From Paenibacillus lutimineralis (GTDB taxonomy: Bacteria; Bacillota; Bacilli; Paenibacillales; Paenibacillaceae), in contig NZ_CP034346.1 in assembly GCF_003991425.1 (NCBI RefSeq), positions 5,136,001 to 5,200,000 of the forward strand: 64,000 bases of DNA, written 5' to 3'. Made by a program: the position numbers and the translations under genes. The notes beneath the pieces were generated by a model. It searched no databases, was not told the DNA's origin, and saw only the letters and a program-made list of their open reading frames with translations. Positions 46,879 through 54,763 of this stretch are shown here, piece by piece. Positions within the stretch are counted from its first letter, which is position 1. Every line of letters begins with the position of its first letter.

Positions 46879-48642
46879 TTATTTGCCTGCTATGAGTGTA
46901 ACAAGCCCTGCGGGCGGAACAGAAATTTGCTGTAGCCCTTCAATTCCCAGCTTGTATTCCTGCACCACACGTCCGGTAGTGTCCTGTACCGTAACTGCTC
47001 TGGGACCAGCGTTAGCTGCCCACTCCACAATTATTCCATTCTCTCGCATACCATTGATCAGTATCACGGTCTCCGGCAGCTCCCTATCAAGGGGAACTAC
47101 AGTCCGCTCATAAGCAGTGGCGATTAATATATCACTCGTTACAGCTACGACCACAGGGTACAGAAGCTCCGGATGATAAGGCTCGAGCTGTCCATCCAAC
47201 AAAACATGCCGATGTTTTCTCCAGAAGCACAGCCAAAAAGCTGCCATTTCTTGATGTCGCACAGGAAGCTGATCCAATCTAACCGAGATTTGCGGCACAG
47301 CAAACAATACATTGATGAGCTGAAGTGCTGCCGATTCTACCGGATCTTTGATGCTCCACATTATTGGATCAGCGTGTGCAGCCGTGCTGCCGCACAGAAG
47401 TCGAATATCCAAAGTGCGTACCCGATTCTCGATAGAATCATTTGGGCAATCGGACGCTCGGAACATATTGCCGTATTTGCGCATATGCGGCCCAATATAA
47501 GATTGGCGGAACTCAATCATCACATTCGGTTTGATCATACGCAGACGATGCATAATGTCGGTCATGAGCCGATCCACCGCTTCCGATACCGATACATAAT
47601 CCCGTCCGTTGCCGTACTCCGGCTTCTGTCCCCCTGGGGGCAGGAAGCTGTCCATAAAATCCAGCTTGAAACCGTCCAAGTCCCATTCTAACAGCGCTTT
47701 TTCATAGATTCCGATTAAATATTCACGTACCTCGGAATATCGGGGGTCCACGATTCCCCAACCCCGCTCTTCAATCGTATACAGCATTTTATCCTTAAAT
47801 TTGCTCCAGGCCCGGCTGTGCATACCTACAAAAGGAACGGAATACCAGAGCAAATATTTCATTCCTAAGCGATGAACCCGCTCTATATGCCCCTTCATAT
47901 CCGGTATTTTGTCCGGACACACGATCCAATCGCCGCAGTATGCATATCCGCGCATATTGTCCGCGGTTTGCCACCCGTCATCAACAATGATGGACTCACA
48001 CCCCATTTCCTTGGCCAGGCTGCACTGCTCCTCAATCCCCTCCGGCACTAGTCGCTGGTGATAGCTGTACCAGGTTGAGTACATCGGTTCGCGAGCAGAG
48101 TCTGGAACCGGGGCAGGAATCAGACCAGGAATGCCGCTCCACCAATTCTGAACTTCATTCAGGGCCTCGCAATAGAACAAGTCCCGGCAATCCACCCTAA
48201 GCGTCGCCTCATAATGGCTTAGCGGTGCCACCGGCTCCTCAAATAGGACCACCGAACAATGAAACTCCGCGGTCTCCTCATGAATACCGGCCTTCATCAC
48301 AATCGGATTCAGAGCATCCGAGAAAGCAAATGTCATCTTGTTTCGGCCATTTCCACTAAAGAGACATATCACTGGAGAGGAGTTCGTCAGTCGGCTGGCA
48401 TAACCAGCACCCCAATCCGGCACAAATCCCCGGTTCCTTCCGCAGTTCGGATGCCATACCCCATGAATATCAGCTACCGGATGTTTCCAAGTCAATTGAA
48501 CACTTAGTGGTGTGGCTGGCTTTTCCAGGCTGATTCGGATGTGAACAAGCTCCACCCCAGCTTCAGGAGTCTCCGTCGCAATCTCCGTCTGAACGCCATC
48601 GCCACCGTAAGTCCAATGAAAGTGATGTTGCATCATAGACAT
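46879..48642 (-). CDS. Alpha-galactosidase (GH36-type)
   Basis: The 587-residue cytoplasmic enzyme has an N-terminal beta-sandwich (1 to about 190), a TIM barrel (about 190-500) and a C-terminal beta domain. The nucleophile Asp328 is in DGFKLDFMD, and the acid/base Asp398 in RASDCPND. YSTWYSYHQ and IIVDDGWQ are GH36/GH27 clan D signatures. It is shorter than the classic 700-plus residue GH36 enzymes, so it belongs to a smaller subgroup. GGGGGA precedes the ATG. It removes alpha-galactose from imported sugars such as raffinose-type or galactomannan oligosaccharides (inference). Confidence 0.88.
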   Translation of the reverse strand: MSMMQHHFHWTYGGDGVQTEIATETPEAGVELVHIRISLEKPATPLSVQLTWKHPVADIHGVWHPNCGRNRGFVPDWGAGYASRLTNSSPVICLFSGNGRNKMTFAFSDALNPIVMKAGIHEETAEFHCSVVLFEEPVAPLSHYEATLRVDCRDLFYCEALNEVQNWWSGIPGLIPAPVPDSAREPMYSTWYSYHQRLVPEGIEEQCSLAKEMGCESIIVDDGWQTADNMRGYAYCGDWIVCPDKIPDMKGHIERVHRLGMKYLLWYSVPFVGMHSRAWSKFKDKMLYTIEERGWGIVDPRYSEVREYLIGIYEKALLEWDLDGFKLDFMDSFLPPGGQKPEYGNGRDYVSVSEAVDRLMTDIMHRLRMIKPNVMIEFRQSYIGPHMRKYGNMFRASDCPNDSIENRVRTLDIRLLCGSTAAHADPIMWSIKDPVESAALQLINVLFAVPQISVRLDQLPVRHQEMAAFWLCFWRKHRHVLLDGQLEPYHPELLYPVVVAVTSDILIATAYERTVVPLDRELPETVILINGMRENGIIVEWAANAGPRAVTVQDTTGRVVQEYKLGIEGLQQISVPPAGLVTLIAGK

Positions 48643-48683
48643 CTATAGTCCCCCTGTATTCGCTTACATACTTTTAAAGATGT

Positions 48684-48894
48684 TGTTCAAAAAGTCCGCT
48701 TTTGATCACGAAGTGAATCAAGAAGTAACTAAGGCATCGAATCTTGATTTCAGCCGGGCCTAAGCAAATGCTTACGAAGTCATGTTTCCTACGGAAACAT
48801 CTCAGGTGCTCACGTAGGTTCTGCCTACGCTCCGCTCCTTTCGTCCCTGGCTTCATCCAACCTTCTCGGTGTTGAAAACCGGCCTTTTTGAACA
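48684..48894. mobile_element. MITE-like element with terminal inverted repeats
   Basis: The 211-bp element begins TGTTCAAAAAGTCCGCTTTTGA and ends in the near complement; the right end read inward is TGTTCAAAAAGGCCGGTTTTC. The ends match over about 20 bp with a few changes. The interior has further short inverted repeats (GTTTCC-TAC-GGAAAC, GTAGG-TTCTG-CCTAC) and only a meaningless 73-codon frame. I recall similar sequences scattered in Paenibacillus genomes. No target duplication is clear. It lies between the alpha-galactosidase promoter and its start codon. Confidence 0.75.
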
Positions 48895-48919
48895 CGCACT
48901 TGAAGAATACTGCCCCCTA

Positions 48920-48980
48920 AACATACCTCAATCTAAAATAAGAGAAAACCGGGGAGAAGAACGATTTTACCAGGGGAAAT
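48920..48980 (-). promoter_or_regulatory. Galactoside promoter, copy 3, before alpha-galactosidase
   Basis: ACCGGGGAGAAG (48948-48959) and ACCAGGGGAAAT (48969-48980) are spaced 21 bp. TTTTCT (48943-48948) and TATGTT (48920-48925) are 17 bp apart on the minus strand. RNA would start near 48913, only about 19 bp before the MITE-like element, making a leader of about 270 nt. No cre site is visible here, unlike copies 1 and 2. Confidence 0.7.
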
Positions 48981-49002
48981 CCTGATCTTGTGTCACACTC
49001 AT

Positions 49003-49033
49003 AAAAAAAAGGCCCCGCTTAATGCGAGGCCTT
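49003..49033 (-). terminator. Terminator overlapping the end of the esterase gene
   Basis: AAGGCC-CGC pairs with GCG-GGCCTT (49009-49033) with a 5-nt loop containing the stop codon, followed by eight T on the minus strand. The stop codon of the SGNH gene is inside the hairpin. Confidence 0.85.
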
Positions 49034-49681
49034 GTTCCAATCGAAGCCGATGACGTTTAGAAAGGCTTTGGCCAGCACCATATGGCCAACTGCATTCGGA
49101 TGAACCCGATCCCAAGCCATCGTCGCCGGGTAAATGGACTCAAGCACAGAAGCAAATGCTTGCTGTGTATCAACGAACATACATCCGTAATTATCGGCAA
49201 CGCGCTTCACGACAGATCCATATCGATCCATAGCCGCTCTCATCAGATCATTTGAGTTAGGCTCCAGATAATACGGGGTCATAAGGATAAGTCCTTTCAA
49301 AGAGGGGAGCGTCGATTCGACCAAATCTCTAAGTGTCGACTCATATTCCTCCAGATATACATGCCCCTCCGTTATATGCGGCGTATCAAATTGTCTCCAC
49401 ACATCGTTGATCCCAATCATAATAGACAGCCAATCTGGCTTCAAGTCTAGTACATCAGTAGTCCACCGTTGTTGCAAATCCCGGATCGTATTGCCGCTCA
49501 CGCCCATATTCATGACTCGAATGCCTCGCTCAGGATATACGGACTGGATCAGGGCGTCTACCATCATGACATATCCTTTTCCAATTCCCCCAAATAAGCC
49601 TTCTCCATAAGGACGTGCCCTCTCACAATCTGTCACAGAGTCGCCAATCATGATCAGCTTCTCGTTATTACCTATTAACAT
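49019..49681 (-). CDS. SGNH/GDSL-family esterase
   Basis: The 220-residue protein has all four blocks: MIGDSVTD (nucleophile Ser), NMGVSGNTIRDL (Gly), GINDVW (Asn) and the catalytic Asp/His in DRVHPNAVGH. There is no signal peptide, so it should deacetylate oligosaccharides in the cytoplasm, like the intracellular acetyl xylan esterases of this family. ATG at 49681 follows AAGGGAGAG; the frame continues upstream to TTG 49702. It lies 22 bp after the alpha-mannosidase gene in the same operon, so acetylated mannan fragments are a plausible substrate. Confidence 0.9.
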   Translation of the reverse strand: MLIGNNEKLIMIGDSVTDCERARPYGEGLFGGIGKGYVMMVDALIQSVYPERGIRVMNMGVSGNTIRDLQQRWTTDVLDLKPDWLSIMIGINDVWRQFDTPHITEGHVYLEEYESTLRDLVESTLPSLKGLILMTPYYLEPNSNDLMRAAMDRYGSVVKRVADNYGCMFVDTQQAFASVLESIYPATMAWDRVHPNAVGHMVLAKAFLNVIGFDWNKASH

Positions 49682-49703
49682 AGCTGTCTCTCCCTTCGTC
49701 AAA

Positions 49704-52700
49704 TCAATTACAAGAGAACTTCACTAGAAATGTGTTAATTTCATAAGGTTTGAACCTATGACGGATCTCGGGACCGTCCACTGCTTCCAATAAAGGGCGT
49801 TCCATCATATCGCATAACTGCCAGGAGTAGACCGGGTAATCGCTAGTTAGTGTAACCTCACTACGTCCACCCAGATATTCGTGAAGTCGGACGATCAGAG
49901 CATCGCCTTGCTCTGACAGCTTCACCGCATCAATCGCGATACCTTCGGCATCAGTCCGGATTAGCGACCTGCCAGCTCCGGCGGTATATCCCCCCTGCAC
50001 CGCCTGCAACGGGTTATTCAGCGACCACGCTTCCTCTACCGTGCGTCCGGAAGCCCAATCTCCCAAATGCGGCAGCAAAGCGTAAGTGAAGAGGTGCTCG
50101 CCTTGATCAGCCTGCCAGTCCGGCTCTGTGGCCGACTTAATCAATGACAGCCGCATCACATGATCCTTGATGTCGTATCCATATTTGCAGTCATTGAGCA
50201 GGCTCACACCATACCCACGCTCCGACAAATCGGCCCACTGATGCCCCACACTCTCGAATCGGGCATAATCCCAGCTCGTATTCCAGTGTGTTGGCCGCTT
50301 CACATTGCCGAATTGAATGTCGTAAGTGGCTTCTGTGGATCTTACCGCAACCGGGAACGCAACCTTCATTAGCTGCTGCCGTTCATGCCAATCGACCAGT
50401 GTCTCGAAGTCGATCCTCCGATTTCCCGTGTACACCTTAACCTTCTGGGTAATGGTAGAGTCCATATAGCCCCATTTCAATTCCAGTACAGCGGCCAGCG
50501 GCCCGCTCTCAATCAAGGACATAGACTGCAAATCTGTAATCTCCCGCATTTTCTCCTGGTAGAACAGATCAATATCCCATGCCTCGTACATTTTGGGCTT
50601 ATCCTCGAACACTTGCAGTACATTGCCGCACTCTCCCGTGGCGAGTACTTCCCGCTCCGCTTCACGGTCGTAAATGCGGGTTATTTGTCCCGACCCGTTC
50701 CATTCTAGAATATAAAATGGAGTGATCAGTCGGGAATCTTCCCAGTGGAATGGCACATCCAACTGGGCCGGTTCAGCCGGACAGGCTTTAAGAATTGCAG
50801 AACCCATCATAGGAAGATCAGGAACTTCAATCAGCCATTTGTCTCCCTGTCTTTGTGAACGCAGCACGCGTCCGCTTCCATCTCTCCATTCCCTGTCTTT
50901 GCATTCCGCATCCGCTAAAATAACAAGATCGCCCCGGTTATAGAAAGCACCGTTGAACACTGTATATTCTATTTCATCTCTCCCGTCGCTTAAGGTCATT
51001 AGACCCGCCTTGGCCGAAGCGGCGGCTTCCTCGCCAATCCGAAGTGCTTCCGCATATTCTGCTCGGGAATCCTCATATACCTCGCGGATGGATGAGCCAG
51101 GAATAATATCATGGAACTGATTGCGCAGAATGATTTTCCAACCTTCATACAGCTGCTGAGCCGGATACCTGGATAAATCCCCCGTCTCCGCAGCCAGCAT
51201 CGCTTGCAGCCATTCAGATTCCCGGTACAACAGCTCCAGCTTCCGGTTCATTCGCTTGTTATATGCCTGGCTCGTATATGTGCCTCTATGGAATTCCAGA
51301 TACAGCTCTCCATCCCATGTGTGGACATACTCGTCAGTGCTCTCAATCGTTCTCTGCAACCGTTCAAAATATTCATCAGCCCGCCCCGTCTTCACGTTTG
51401 GAACTCCTGGAATCTCATCCAGTCTGCGTCGCATTTCCAGCATCTCACGATTAACTCCGCCGCCACCGTCGCCATACCCGTAGGACAGCAACAGCTCCCG
51501 GTTCAGATTTTTGTCCCTGTATTGGTCCCAGATGCCCTGCACGGAAAACGGCTCGATCAGCCCGTTGTATGTATAATACCAAGCGCTGGACTCGGGCCCT
51601 TCCGGCGTCGTAATGAAATGGGCCAGCACCTCGGTACCGTCGATGCCTCTCCAATGGAACGTGTCATGCGGCATACGATTATATTGGCTCCAACTGATCT
51701 TGGTCGTCATGAAGGTGTCGATGCCTGATTTGCGTAAAATCTGCGGTAGGGCCCAGCTGTAGCCGAACACGTCTGGCAGCCAGAGATATTTGCATTCCGC
51801 ACCGAATTCCTCGCGGAAGAATTTCGTACCGTACAGAATCTGACGGACCAGCGATTCTCCGCTCGTCAGGTTGCAATCCGCCTCCAGCCACATCGCCCCG
51901 CCAGCTTCCCAACGCCCTTCCTTGACGCGCTCAGAAATTTCGGCGTAAATCTCTGGATAATCCTGCTTGATATAGTCGTACAGCTGCGGCTGGGTCTGCA
52001 GGAAGATATACTCGGGATACTGCTTCATCAGCCTCAGAACGGTAGAGAAGGAACGCGCCGCTTTCTCCCGCGTATGGGTCAGCCGCCACAGCCAGGCGAC
52101 ATCGATATGGGTATGGCCAACTGCCGTAACCGTAACCGGATGCTCACGCTTCATCGCCGCCAGTTTCGTCTGCAGCAGGGCACTACCAGCGGCGACGGAG
52201 GCATAGAATGCTTCGCTGCCAGGCCGCGTCCAATCCAGCTCAGCAAACGCACGATTCAGCGTTGCGATTAGCTCCTGTTTCTCCGGCTGGCTGTCCGCTA
52301 GCTGCCTGCTCACGGCAAGTACAGCTCGGCCGGTGAAGTATAAATGATCCGCCGCTTCGTCCAAGCAAGCCAACTCTGCCAGCTTGATGCGATGCTCCTG
52401 TGGCGTTGGCTTACCGCCACCTTCAAGACCAGACCACAGACGGAAAGCAAAATCCAACGTGCTTCCCGCAGTATCTTCCTCCAGAAACACCTCCTGGTGA
52501 TTGGAATCCACGCCTTGATACGGCTTCCCATTCAGGAACAGTAGTGATTCAAATCCGCTATTGTTGCCTCCCCCTGTCCGTCCGAAATCAAAGCGGCCTA
52601 CAATTCGCCGGCCTTTCCAGTCTGCCGGTACATCCACCCGCTTGTACATCCACAAATAACGGTCGCGACCGGTCCAGTAATCCCCCAGGTGGATAACGGA

Positions 52701-52847
52701 ATGGCCGGCAGGCTGCGAAGGATATTCTCCATTGGCTCCATCCTCATCCTCTTGTACCTGCCATTCCACTAACTGCATAGCTTCTCGGTAACGATAAGTT
52801 CCCAATTCCTTAATACGCGCTTCCAACTTCTCTTCCGTCCAAAACAT
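49704..52847 (-). CDS. Alpha-mannosidase (GH38)
   Basis: The 1047-residue cytoplasmic enzyme has an N-terminal helical and beta region, then the zinc-dependent catalytic domain starting at GHTHIDVAWLWRL, whose His and Asp bind zinc. The nucleophile Asp359 is in WLPDVFGYSW. A three-helix bundle and beta-sandwich domains follow. GGAGGAGAAG lies right before the ATG at 52847; the open frame to 52910 runs through the operator and is not coding. The LacI operator at 52869-52882 controls it. It trims alpha-linked mannose from glycans, together with the SGNH esterase. Confidence 0.94.
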   Translation of the reverse strand: MFWTEEKLEARIKELGTYRYREAMQLVEWQVQEDEDGANGEYPSQPAGHSVIHLGDYWTGRDRYLWMYKRVDVPADWKGRRIVGRFDFGRTGGGNNSGFESLLFLNGKPYQGVDSNHQEVFLEEDTAGSTLDFAFRLWSGLEGGGKPTPQEHRIKLAELACLDEAADHLYFTGRAVLAVSRQLADSQPEKQELIATLNRAFAELDWTRPGSEAFYASVAAGSALLQTKLAAMKREHPVTVTAVGHTHIDVAWLWRLTHTREKAARSFSTVLRLMKQYPEYIFLQTQPQLYDYIKQDYPEIYAEISERVKEGRWEAGGAMWLEADCNLTSGESLVRQILYGTKFFREEFGAECKYLWLPDVFGYSWALPQILRKSGIDTFMTTKISWSQYNRMPHDTFHWRGIDGTEVLAHFITTPEGPESSAWYYTYNGLIEPFSVQGIWDQYRDKNLNRELLLSYGYGDGGGGVNREMLEMRRRLDEIPGVPNVKTGRADEYFERLQRTIESTDEYVHTWDGELYLEFHRGTYTSQAYNKRMNRKLELLYRESEWLQAMLAAETGDLSRYPAQQLYEGWKIILRNQFHDIIPGSSIREVYEDSRAEYAEALRIGEEAAASAKAGLMTLSDGRDEIEYTVFNGAFYNRGDLVILADAECKDREWRDGSGRVLRSQRQGDKWLIEVPDLPMMGSAILKACPAEPAQLDVPFHWEDSRLITPFYILEWNGSGQITRIYDREAEREVLATGECGNVLQVFEDKPKMYEAWDIDLFYQEKMREITDLQSMSLIESGPLAAVLELKWGYMDSTITQKVKVYTGNRRIDFETLVDWHERQQLMKVAFPVAVRSTEATYDIQFGNVKRPTHWNTSWDYARFESVGHQWADLSERGYGVSLLNDCKYGYDIKDHVMRLSLIKSATEPDWQADQGEHLFTYALLPHLGDWASGRTVEEAWSLNNPLQAVQGGYTAGAGRSLIRTDAEGIAIDAVKLSEQGDALIVRLHEYLGGRSEVTLTSDYPVYSWQLCDMMERPLLEAVDGPEIRHRFKPYEINTFLVKFSCN

Positions 52848-52868
52848 CCACTTCTCCTCCTTTGAGTA

Positions 52869-52882
52869 ATAACACGTGTTAT
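52869..52882. promoter_or_regulatory. LacI-family operator before the alpha-mannosidase gene
   Basis: ATAACACGTGTTAT is a perfect 14-bp palindrome, identical to the one before the LacI gene at 54049-54062. It overlaps a TATAAC -10-like sequence on the minus strand and lies 22 bp upstream of the start codon, so binding would block transcription. Confidence 0.85.
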
Positions 52883-52896
52883 ATGCTATGAAATAA

Positions 52897-52921
52897 GCGG
52901 TTACCCACAAAGTGGGACCGC
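52897..52921 (-). terminator. Terminator-like hairpin after the LacI gene
   Basis: GCGGT-CCCAC pairs with GTGGG-ACCGC (two unpaired bases, 3-nt loop) and is followed by TTATTT on the minus strand. It lies 60 bp after the LacI stop and before the operator of the mannosidase gene, so the two genes are probably separate transcripts. Confidence 0.6.
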
Positions 52922-52981
52922 ATTTTATAACCGATGCAGAACTAAGTATACCTTCACCGTCTTCTTCACCTGCACAACCTG

Positions 52982-54028
52982 TTACGCACTTTCACCCGGT
53001 CTCAGAATGGCCGGCAGCCATACCTTTTCAGACAGCTCCTGTTCCTCCTCGATCTGTCCCAGTACACAGCGCACCGCTTCCTCCCCCATGCTTACATAGG
53101 GAATCTCTACGCAGCTTAATGTGGGGAGACTTAGACGATGGCCCTGAATCATATTGTCCGCGGCCATGATCTTTAGTTCATCACCGATGTGCAAACCCAA
53201 GCTGTGTGCAGCCCGGTAAAGATCGGGAACCGCATTGGACCAATTCACGAGCACTGGAGGCAGCGTTTCTCCGGCTCCAGCTTTGGCTACACCCTCTAGC
53301 CATTCCAACCAATTTACTCGGCCTTCCTTCTCTTCATGACGGGAGACCTCTGGACTCAAGCTATACTTGCGACACCAGTCCATATAAGCGTTTCTGCGCA
53401 TCTTTTCCGCCCAGATTACACGACCTGCAGGTGCTCCGTAAACTTCAGCATATAGCGGAGCCGTTTCCATATTAGGGTTACGCTTCATCAGATACTCCAG
53501 CGCCATCGTTACACTGCCTTTATAATCAGCCAGCACGGAAGTTACCCCTGCCGTCTCCGCATAACCTTCAACCGATACGTAGGGTACACCTACAGCTTTT
53601 ACTTTTGTAGCCCATTCCTTGCTACGATAGCTTGTGCTATCCAGTGTAACGATTCCGTCGATCTTTCGCTGATGGTAGAGATCCAGCAGCTCATTCCTCG
53701 CTTCTCCTGATTGTCTATATCCTGGAGAGCACAGCAGAATATGATATCCTCTGGCCTCGCATTCCCGCTGCATGCCCTCCAACAGGCGTATGAACAGTGG
53801 ATGACGGGTGTCGCCAAAGGCAGCCAGTGTCATACTGCGTCCCGTCTTCATGCTACGCGCCTGGGCGTCTACATGATAGTCCAGCTCGTGGATCGCAGCA
53901 AGCACCTTCTCTCGTGTCTCCGCGCTAACCCCAATCCCGGGCGTCGCGTTCAGCACCGCGGATACTACGCTGCGGGATACACCGGCCAGCCGAGCCACAT
54001 CATGGCTGGTAATTCTTTTTTTTCCCAT
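52982..54028 (-). CDS. LacI-family repressor
   Basis: The 348-residue repressor has an N-terminal helix-turn-helix (ITSHDVARLAGVSRSVVSAVL, in parts HDVARLAGVS and RSVVSAVL), a hinge helix with AQARSMKTGRS, and a periplasmic-binding-protein-like sensor domain (about 60-345). It starts 20 bp after an operator identical to the one at the mannosidase gene, so it regulates itself and the mannosidase/esterase genes. The effector is probably a mannose-containing sugar. Confidence 0.93.
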   Translation of the reverse strand: MGKKRITSHDVARLAGVSRSVVSAVLNATPGIGVSAETREKVLAAIHELDYHVDAQARSMKTGRSMTLAAFGDTRHPLFIRLLEGMQRECEARGYHILLCSPGYRQSGEARNELLDLYHQRKIDGIVTLDSTSYRSKEWATKVKAVGVPYVSVEGYAETAGVTSVLADYKGSVTMALEYLMKRNPNMETAPLYAEVYGAPAGRVIWAEKMRRNAYMDWCRKYSLSPEVSRHEEKEGRVNWLEWLEGVAKAGAGETLPPVLVNWSNAVPDLYRAAHSLGLHIGDELKIMAADNMIQGHRLSLPTLSCVEIPYVSMGEEAVRCVLGQIEEEQELSEKVWLPAILRPGESA

Positions 54029-54048
54029 ATTAGCACCTCGGCAAGATT

Positions 54049-54062
54049 ATAACACGTGTTAT
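54049..54062. promoter_or_regulatory. LacI-family operator before the LacI gene
   Basis: ATAACACGTGTTAT, the same 14-bp palindrome as at 52869-52882, is centred 27 bp before the repressor start. It implies autoregulation. Confidence 0.85.
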
Positions 54063-54094
54063 CAAGGATGTATAGGCGTTTTTTTTCCGTAAGT

Positions 54095-54126
54095 AAAAAA
54101 CCGCTTAGCCCTGCCGCTAAACGGTT
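54095..54126 (-). terminator. Terminator of the sigma/ABC operon
   Basis: AACCGC-TTAGC (54099-54109) pairs with GCTAAACGGTT (54116-54126) with a 6-nt loop and one mismatch. Six T follow on the minus strand. It lies right after the lipoprotein gene stop. Confidence 0.75.
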
Positions 54127-54133
54127 CATTACG

Positions 54134-54724
54134 TTACATCTGCATCGATTCAATCATCTCATGAACGGAATTCTGCCATTCATCCTTCATATTAGCTGGA
54201 GCAGTAAAATCAATCTCAAGAAGCGCGCCATCTAATTCCGCCCATGCCTTGACATGATAAGTGCCATTACCTTGCTCGGAGGGGATGATGACTTCATTAA
54301 TCGCAATATGCTTCCCATGAACAAGCTGCGTCTCATCCTTCAACCACTCTAACGTTCCCCCAGGATGGTCCTGTTCGAAAATCGCCTTCATCTTCAATCG
54401 GCCCCTATCGATCTGAGCATCAGTCAACTTTTGCTCGGGATCATGTTTTATCTCAAGCCTGACTTTCTTGCTATGATCCGCAAAAACAAGACTGGAGTTG
54501 GTTGACTCTTTTGATTGTGCTTCAAGACCCTGTGGTAACTTCAGTGACATCAAATTCGAAAACATTTCAGTCATCTCTTGCTCGGCTATCTCATGATTCA
54601 GCTGATCAAAAGCCGTGGCTTCCCCCTCATCAGCATCACCCTCTATAGTTCCCTGGGGACTACAAGCAGAAATGCTTACTGCTATAACGGCGGTTATCAA
54701 ACATACAGCCAACCATTTTTTCAT
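54134..54724 (-). CDS. Small lipoprotein of unknown function
   Basis: The 196-residue protein has a lipoprotein signal (lipobox SISAC, Cys21) and an acidic N-terminal linker. The rest is a mixed alpha/beta domain without motifs I know. ATG at 54724 has AAAGGG upstream; the longer frame uses TTG 54748. It lies 39 bp after the binding lipoprotein and ends the sigma/ABC operon, so it may be a surface accessory of the transporter. Confidence 0.75.
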   Translation of the reverse strand: MKKWLAVCLITAVIAVSISACSPQGTIEGDADEGEATAFDQLNHEIAEQEMTEMFSNLMSLKLPQGLEAQSKESTNSSLVFADHSKKVRLEIKHDPEQKLTDAQIDRGRLKMKAIFEQDHPGGTLEWLKDETQLVHGKHIAINEVIIPSEQGNGTYHVKAWAELDGALLEIDFTAPANMKDEWQNSVHEMIESMQM

Positions 54725-54763
54725 CTTGAAGCATCCCTTTCGTTTCAAATTTGAATTTTCTAT

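Noticed and set aside
48674..48895. A 73-codon minus-strand reading frame covering the MITE-like element.
   Set aside because: It follows the element's inverted ends, has no ribosome binding site and no protein features.
52848..52910. Longer N-terminus for the alpha-mannosidase from an upstream start at 52910.
   Set aside because: That stretch contains the LacI operator and the near-perfect ribosome binding site of the ATG at 52847.
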